DNA from: Synanceia verrucosa
Lineage: Eukaryota > Chordata > Actinopteri > Perciformes > Synanceiidae
Assembly (NCBI GenBank): GCA_029721515.1
Contig: CM056556.1
Location: 27,702,169 to 27,766,168 of the forward strand
DNA: 64,000 nt
Direction of reading: 5' to 3'
In this document: in pieces, positions 60,687 to 64,000 of the stretch
Layout of the letters: each line of letters starts with the position of its first letter
Numbering within the stretch: position 1 is the first letter of the stretch
The notes under the pieces: generated by a model
Told to the model about the DNA's origin: nothing
The model's database searches: none
The model's input: the letters and a program-made list of their open reading frames with translations, nothing else
Translations under genes and position numbers: made by a program

Positions 60687-61410
60687 GCTTTCTGATGAAA
60701 GTACTGCTATATTTATTTCTGTTTGCAGCATTAAAATTTAAAAGGTCTCACAGGCACAAATGCAGGTGAGTTGCTGCTAAGCTCTCTGCTAAATTCTATA
60801 GTTTTTGTCTAAATAGAAATGTCTTGATCATATTCCTTACACTCTAAAGCCAACATGAATAAAGATGTTCAGTAGTTGGTGGAATAAAACAGACACTGAC
60901 AGTAATTTGACAGGAACTTGGAGATACTTGAACTGCTTCAGCTGCATCGTCTATCCTTTCCTTCCCCTTCTCTTGTTTTCTTTCTGTCTTCCTGTTTCTT
61001 CACATCGTTACTCTTTTATCCCTTTTCTTTCCTCTCACCCACTCTGTCCCCCTCCTCTTTCTGTTTTCTTTCCTTTTCTTGCCCTTGTTTTTTCTTTCCT
61101 TGTCTCTTTAAAGCGGTGCTGTCACTATCAGCAGAGCAGCTATTTCGTACATCTACCCACTCTTGACGGCTGAATAAAGATGTTGTTGAAAGCCTCAGCC
61201 CCTCTCATCTGCCCACCTCTCTGTTCCCACTCCAGCTGGGAGAAGCGAGTGGACCAGCGGGGCAGGTTCTACTACGTGGACCACAACACCAGAACCACCA
61301 CATGGCAGAGGCCCACGGCCGAGTCTGTGCGCAACTACCAGCAGTGGCAGAGCCAGCGCAGCCAGCTGCAGGGCGCCATGCACCAGTTCAGCCAGCGTTT
61401 CCTCTACCAG
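38108..61410 (+). CDS. wwp2: NEDD4-family E3 ubiquitin ligase WWP2, N-terminal part (gene continues past window)
   Basis: HECT ubiquitin ligase (substrates include PTEN, OCT4 and membrane proteins; roles in cartilage). Coding exons seen: 38108-38177, 42621-42777, 43763-43884, 46490-46627, 51469-51547, 53218-53381, 54094-54340, 54588-54677, 61236-61410. The phases join to 414 residues. MAAASVSRPGGAQTTEKSQL leads into the C2 domain (about 18-130: KSQLILKVVSAKPQ, LDLKLWSCHTLRKELLG, LVLQTENKGSVVAGGELNV). A Ser/Pro/Gly-rich linker follows. WW1 (WEQRVLPHGRVYYVDHNTKT) fills exon 54588-54677. WW2 (WEKRVDQRGRFYYVDHNTRT) and the adjacent helix QWQSQRSQLQGAMHQFSQRF fill the last exon. WW3, WW4 and the HECT domain lie beyond 64000. 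WWP2 is preferred over WWP1 and ITCH because of the C2 and linker wording. Three introns hold long minisatellites. Confidence 0.95.
38950..40401 (+). mobile_element. SINE copy disrupted by an internal minisatellite, WWP2 intron 1
   Basis: Both flanks of the pyrimidine array resemble the intact SINE at 59251-59621. On the left, GGTCCTTCTTTGTGGAG parallels GGCCTTTCTGTGTGGAG. On the right, CTCCAGCTTCCTCC, AGGTTAACT, TAGATGTGAA and CCTGTGAT parallel CTCCGGCTTCCTCC, AGGTTAACT, TAGGTGTGAA and CCTGTGAT in the same order. A (GAAT)n tail at 40371-40401 sits where the other copy has (ATGG)n. The array lies where the SINE has GGGTTCTCTCTGG. Confidence 0.65.
39004..40212 (+). repeat. 10/11-bp pyrimidine-rich minisatellite, WWP2 intron 1
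   Basis: About 110 copies of GGTTCTCTCTT or TGTTCTCTCTT, with 10-bp GGTTCTCTCT variants and a few GTTCTCGCTT units. The sense strand is about two-thirds C+T with very little A. Because the unit contains no stop in any forward frame, long meaningless Leu/Ser/Phe open frames cross it in all three frames. Confidence 0.95.
40402..42620. other. Remainder of WWP2 intron 1
   Basis: Mostly unique AT-rich sequence with no recognised exon. The acceptor TCTGTTTCAG ends at 42620. Confidence 0.5.
43214..43450 (+). repeat. Dispersed repeat in WWP2 intron 2
   Basis: TTTTATTTGTATAGGCCAA, then GCCTCAAAGGGCTTTATAAT, GGAAAAACTCCCC and AACCTTTTAACAGG, match in order the landmarks of a very common teleost interspersed repeat. 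In typical copies, TTTATATAG is followed by GCCTCAAGGCGCTTTATA, GGAAAAACTCCC and TTTTAACAGGAAGAAACC. Family name not assigned; the copy is decayed. Confidence 0.55.
44021..45715 (+). repeat. Indel-free 10-bp minisatellite, WWP2 intron 3
   Basis: About 169 tandem decamers with consensus RTGCWYYAAC. Main types are ATGCTCTAAC, GTGCACCAAC, ATGCATCAAC and ATGCATTAAC, with ATGCACTAAC frequent on the right. Every unit stays in 10-bp register over about 1.69 kb. Higher-order periods of 40 and 80 bp are clear on the left (for example 44131 to 44211). The right third is more mixed. Confidence 0.95.
45716..46489. other. WWP2 intron 3 remainder
   Basis: Unique sequence; a C/T-rich tract precedes the acceptor at 46489. 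No gene seen. Confidence 0.5.
48742..48783 (+). repeat. (GT)n microsatellite
   Basis: Uninterrupted GT run with a single C, followed by a T/G-rich stretch. A second GT run lies at 48939-48970. Confidence 0.85.
49133..49229 (+). repeat. (CA)n/(CGCA)n microsatellite
   Basis: CA repeats interrupted by CTACACGCACGC, then a clean CA run. A second clean CA run occupies 49341-49400. Confidence 0.85.
50414..50597 (+). repeat. (TA)(TG)n and (CA)n microsatellite pair
   Basis: A TATATG/TG run at 50414-50445 and a CA run at 50559-50597. Being complementary dinucleotides about 115 bases apart, they could pair in RNA. Confidence 0.8.
51983..52054 (+). repeat. (TA)n followed by T tract, WWP2 intron 5
   Basis: About 55 bases of TA repeat, then about 17 T. 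No gene seen in intron 5 apart from this. Confidence 0.85.
52560..53217. other. High-complexity stretch in WWP2 intron 5
   Basis: Compared with its AT-rich surroundings, about 52600-53030 is compositionally balanced. It contains TGTGGTTT (RUNX-type), CATTCCTT (TEAD-type) and AATAAATAG. No exon with splice sites and a family match was found. A conserved noncoding element is possible but unsupported without alignment. Confidence 0.25.
54806..57431 (+). repeat. 39-bp minisatellite, WWP2 intron 8
   Basis: About 2.6 kb built from three related pieces: AATACTAATAATACTGAAC (19 bp), AATACTAAAC (10 bp) and AGTACTAAAC (10 bp). They are usually ordered to give 39 bp, about 65 units. The sense strand is A-rich and G-poor. 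Related single motifs lie outside the array at 54407-54432 (intron 7) and 57541-57592. Confidence 0.95.
57593..59250. other. WWP2 intron 8, unique sequence
   Basis: No exon recognised. About 58300-58510 is GC-balanced and non-repetitive, with AATTAGCCAGTTAATG (paired homeodomain-type cores), and may be a conserved noncoding element. Evidence is composition only. Confidence 0.3.
59251..59621 (+). mobile_element. tRNA-derived SINE with target-site duplication, WWP2 intron 8
   Basis: 371 bp. The tRNA-like head has Pol III A box TGGTGTAGTGG (59260-59270) and B box GGTTTGATTCC (59304-59314). A conserved body (TTTGCATGTTCTCCTCATG, GGTTCTCTCTGG) and a tail CTGGGATAGACTCCAGCCC follow, ending in (ATGG)n. 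A 12-bp imperfect duplication flanks it: GATCTCTTTGAG (59239-59250) and GATATCTTTGAG (59622-59633), 11 of 12 identical. It is nearly intact and belongs to a very common teleost SINE type. Confidence 0.85.
60023..60140 (+). mobile_element. Decayed tRNA-type SINE fragment
   Basis: GGCATAGTGGTCAGAG resembles a SINE A-box region. It is followed by CCCTGCGCTGCTGAAGTGTC and CTTGAGCAACAC, which recall the GTGTCCTTGAGCAAGACACTG signature of fish tRNA-derived repeats. The B box is lost. Confidence 0.45.
60641..60683 (+). repeat. (GT)n microsatellite, WWP2 intron 8
   Basis: Uninterrupted GT run of about 43 bases. Confidence 0.9.
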
Positions 61411-64000
61411 GTACTCCTTCACTGGCCAAGTGTGCATGCATGAGCAGCGTGCTGGTACACAGGAGATAGTGACACCTCACCCATTTAAAAGTGTGTCCCC
61501 TCAGGAACACCTGAGCACAATCTTCTTCAGTCACTCATATGTAGTCTGCAGGTGTACAGAGGTTAACAGATATCATCAGAGCAGCAGCATCACCTCCAGC
61601 ATCATCTGCTTCACTTTAACAGGACTCTGTCTTCCTCACTGAGTTCACTACTCTTCACCATGTTGAACAGGAGTGAGGAATTTAAACTGAATTCACCTTT
61701 TCAGACCAAATTTGATCCAGAACACTGGAATTAATCCAGAATAACAAGCAACCACTGAAACACATTCAGGAATTTAACATCCCCAAAAAAATAATAATAA
61801 TAACGTGCTTTCTTATTTTTTTCTGCTTCTTTGTAAAATTTTAAAATACCTGGATAACAACAATAATTATATTTTAACATTAAAGATATTCGTTTTTTAA
61901 AGAGCTTGTACATACTGGTGGATTTACCATTACAGAAACATAAATAAAATATTTTGGTATATTTTGGCAGAGGTGGTAAACACCTTACACTGGGCGGAGG
62001 TCAGTAAATCTGTTAAGCACAGATTGTTTCTAGCTCAACACATTCACGTTTAAGTGAAATTAGCTCAGTTTTGGTCTTGGTTTTGGTCTGTGAATCATCA
62101 TGGCAAAATGTGGTCCAACTTTTGGGACAAAACTCCACAGCAAACGGAACTAAAATCTATTTCTTCTTGGCTGAAAACACTTCACTGTGTTCCTCAGCTA
62201 ATTGCTGATGTTGGCTAGGTAGTGTACGGTAGGTTTATGAGAGGTTATTTGCTGCAGACAGACACAGCTCACATTGGTAAGATAGAAAAACGCAGTGAAA
62301 CACTTTTCATAAGAATATTGCATGATGCATCTTTGATTACTTCAGCCCCACAGTGATCAGTACATGTTTTGTGTAGCGTCAGTGCTATATGCAGCACAGT
62401 GTGGTTTCCTTGCTGGCTAGCAGTCAGGAGGTGTTGGCTGTGGGGGGTTAAGGATGTTATTTGAGCCTTGTTTATAGTGTCTTTCCAGTGGAGTCTGTGG
62501 AGGGTTGGTCTTGTCTCTGACAGTCGGCGTCCTCTCAGTGAAACAGCCAAGGTCAGACGTCAGGCAGACAGTAAAGACATATGGGACTGAAACAACAGAA
62601 CTTCTCAATGGACCATTAGTAAAACCAGCCTGTAAACTCTTATAGGCGTCTAGAAAAACACCCCACCCAGCGCTCTGTGTGTGCTAGCATTTCAGTTTGT
62701 GAAAGTTTATTACTCCACAATATTCTGTCTCATGTTTGGACTCTTCACTCTGTTGGATTAAGAGTCGCTGAACCTTTAGCATTAGCCCTCAGCAAACACC
62801 CACATCCCCTTTGTGAAAAGTTAAACACAAAACTTGAGCAGGTGGATTAGCCGCTACCTTTTACTGATTCGTTGTCCACTGGCCACATTCACAGTAGCTC
62901 TTGGCAGATGATCATTTCGGAGCCTGGGAATAGTATTGCTCTGTTTGCACCGGTGTTATTTCTGTAACTGAAATAGACTTGCCGCCCTTTAGCTGTGAAG
63001 TCCAGGGTGTAACTCTTGGCTCTGCTCAGGAAAAGATACTAAATGATGCAAGTTCTGGGTAAATTCAGGCTACCTAGCAGTGTCATCGCTGCTCGTTCTC
63101 CTCTGTACACATTAAGCAGCTGAGACGACAAACACCATGACACAGTAGTCTGTTATACACTTCCTGAACATTTCTGTTCCAAAAAAGTCTGACTGGTCAC
63201 ACATGAACACCCTGTCCTTATCCAGCACACAGCTAATAGACCAGTGGTAGTAGTGGTAGTAGTAGTAGTAGTAAAATAACAGTACATTTCCTGATACTGT
63301 GTTTAAAAATTTAGTTCACTGTCTGTTGCACTGGATTGCATTACATTGTCATTACACCACACACTCATCATAACCTAATCCTTCAGGTCTGCTGTGGGCT
63401 GGAGATGGTGCCCCCTTCCTTCATTCCTTCCTCCTCCTCTGCCCTTGTTTCCTCTAGTTTGTGAGGAAAGCCACCAGGCAGGTCCTGGTTGATAGTGCTC
63501 TGCTCTGGCTGCTGATAGCAGCTGCTATTTATGGCCCCAGTGTGTGTGAACACACTGAGAAGAGCTCATAGTTAGACTGTGAACACAACCACAGCACTTA
63601 GACAAAAATAATTGGTTAATTTATCGCCCTCTCCCTCCTGCCATCATTAATCAGGTCACTTTCACTTTCTGTGGCTGATCAGGAGTCTGTAACAGGAGCA
63701 CCATGGGATGTTATTTCAGAAATAAATCTGCTTGAATCGCTCCACGAATCACACATAGGATGTTTGTCAGTTCAGAAACTGGCAGTTTGTCCTGCTGTGT
63801 GTGATGAAAGTGTTGAAGTATCAGACTGAAAATATGTAATTAGAAAGACTAAGTTTGAGTGATTCCTGCTGGAATGAGCTCACGCAATATTTCTCCCCCC
63901 GCTGATAAAAAGACCAGAAGACGCTGGATAAAACACATTGAGTTAGATGAGATGTTACTTTTTTTTTTTAATACTTTTATTTATGCAAAGGTTTATACAT
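61411..64000. other. WWP2 intron 9 (partial), no further exon before window end
   Basis: No WW3 exon (motif LPPGWE...YYVNHN) is found. A (GTA)n microsatellite lies at 63249-63273. Around 63500-63720 the sequence has AACCACAG (RUNX-type), CTATTTATGG (MEF2/SRF-type) and CATTAATCA, a possible but unproven enhancer. Confidence 0.45.

Noticed and set aside
61411..64000. miR-140 hairpin expected inside WWP2
   Set aside because: The mature miR-140 core was not seen in this window. In vertebrates it lies in a later WWP2 intron, so it should be beyond 64000.

Overview
The window is a vertebrate nuclear segment, almost certainly from a ray-finned (probably percomorph) teleost. The support is: split genes with GT-AG introns that encode close relatives of human chromosome 16q proteins, two intact Tc1-type DNA transposons, fish-type tRNA-derived SINEs, and abundant (CA)n/(TA)n and minisatellite DNA. 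I rebuilt every gene exon by exon from splice sites and reading phase, and compared the conceptual proteins with remembered vertebrate families. No alignment was run. Layout, left to right: EXOC3L1 (+, 1215-6670, first coding exon unresolved); PRMT7 (+, 8386-18309, 17 exons); CIAPIN1 (-, 21568-19324, 8 coding exons), tail to tail with PRMT7; COQ9 (+, 22485-26496, 9 exons), head to head with CIAPIN1; POLR2C (+, 27202-33336, 9 exons), whose intron 2 holds two near-identical Tc1 elements in tandem; a 3.5 kb gene-free interval with one LINE remnant; and the 5' part of WWP2 (+, noncoding exon near 36884, coding 38108-61410, running off the right edge). CIAPIN1-COQ9-POLR2C have the same order and orientation as I recall on human 16q, and all six genes map to human 16q. 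These are housekeeping or broadly expressed genes with separate jobs: exocyst-like tethering, type III arginine methylation, cytosolic Fe-S assembly, ubiquinone synthesis, RNA polymerase II assembly, and HECT-type ubiquitin ligation. They are linked by ancestral synteny, not by a pathway. The unusual part is the introns. Four long minisatellites (PRMT7 intron 1; WWP2 introns 1, 3 and 8) take up about 9.2 kb, roughly 14 percent of the window. Each has a strongly strand-biased unit that, in the sense RNA, repeats short motifs known for RNA-binding proteins: UCUCUCUU (PTBP-like), UAAC, and ACUAAU (Quaking). The WWP2 intron 1 array appears to have grown from the middle of a SINE whose two broken ends are still visible. 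In PRMT7, several repeats press directly against splice sites, and exon 14 sits between two hairpin-forming TA-rich blocks. Promoter-level signals include an exact TISU element at the COQ9 start codon, twin CCAAT boxes before POLR2C, and CRE plus YY1-like sites before PRMT7. I found no rRNA, no convincing tRNA gene, no CRISPR array and no prokaryotic system.
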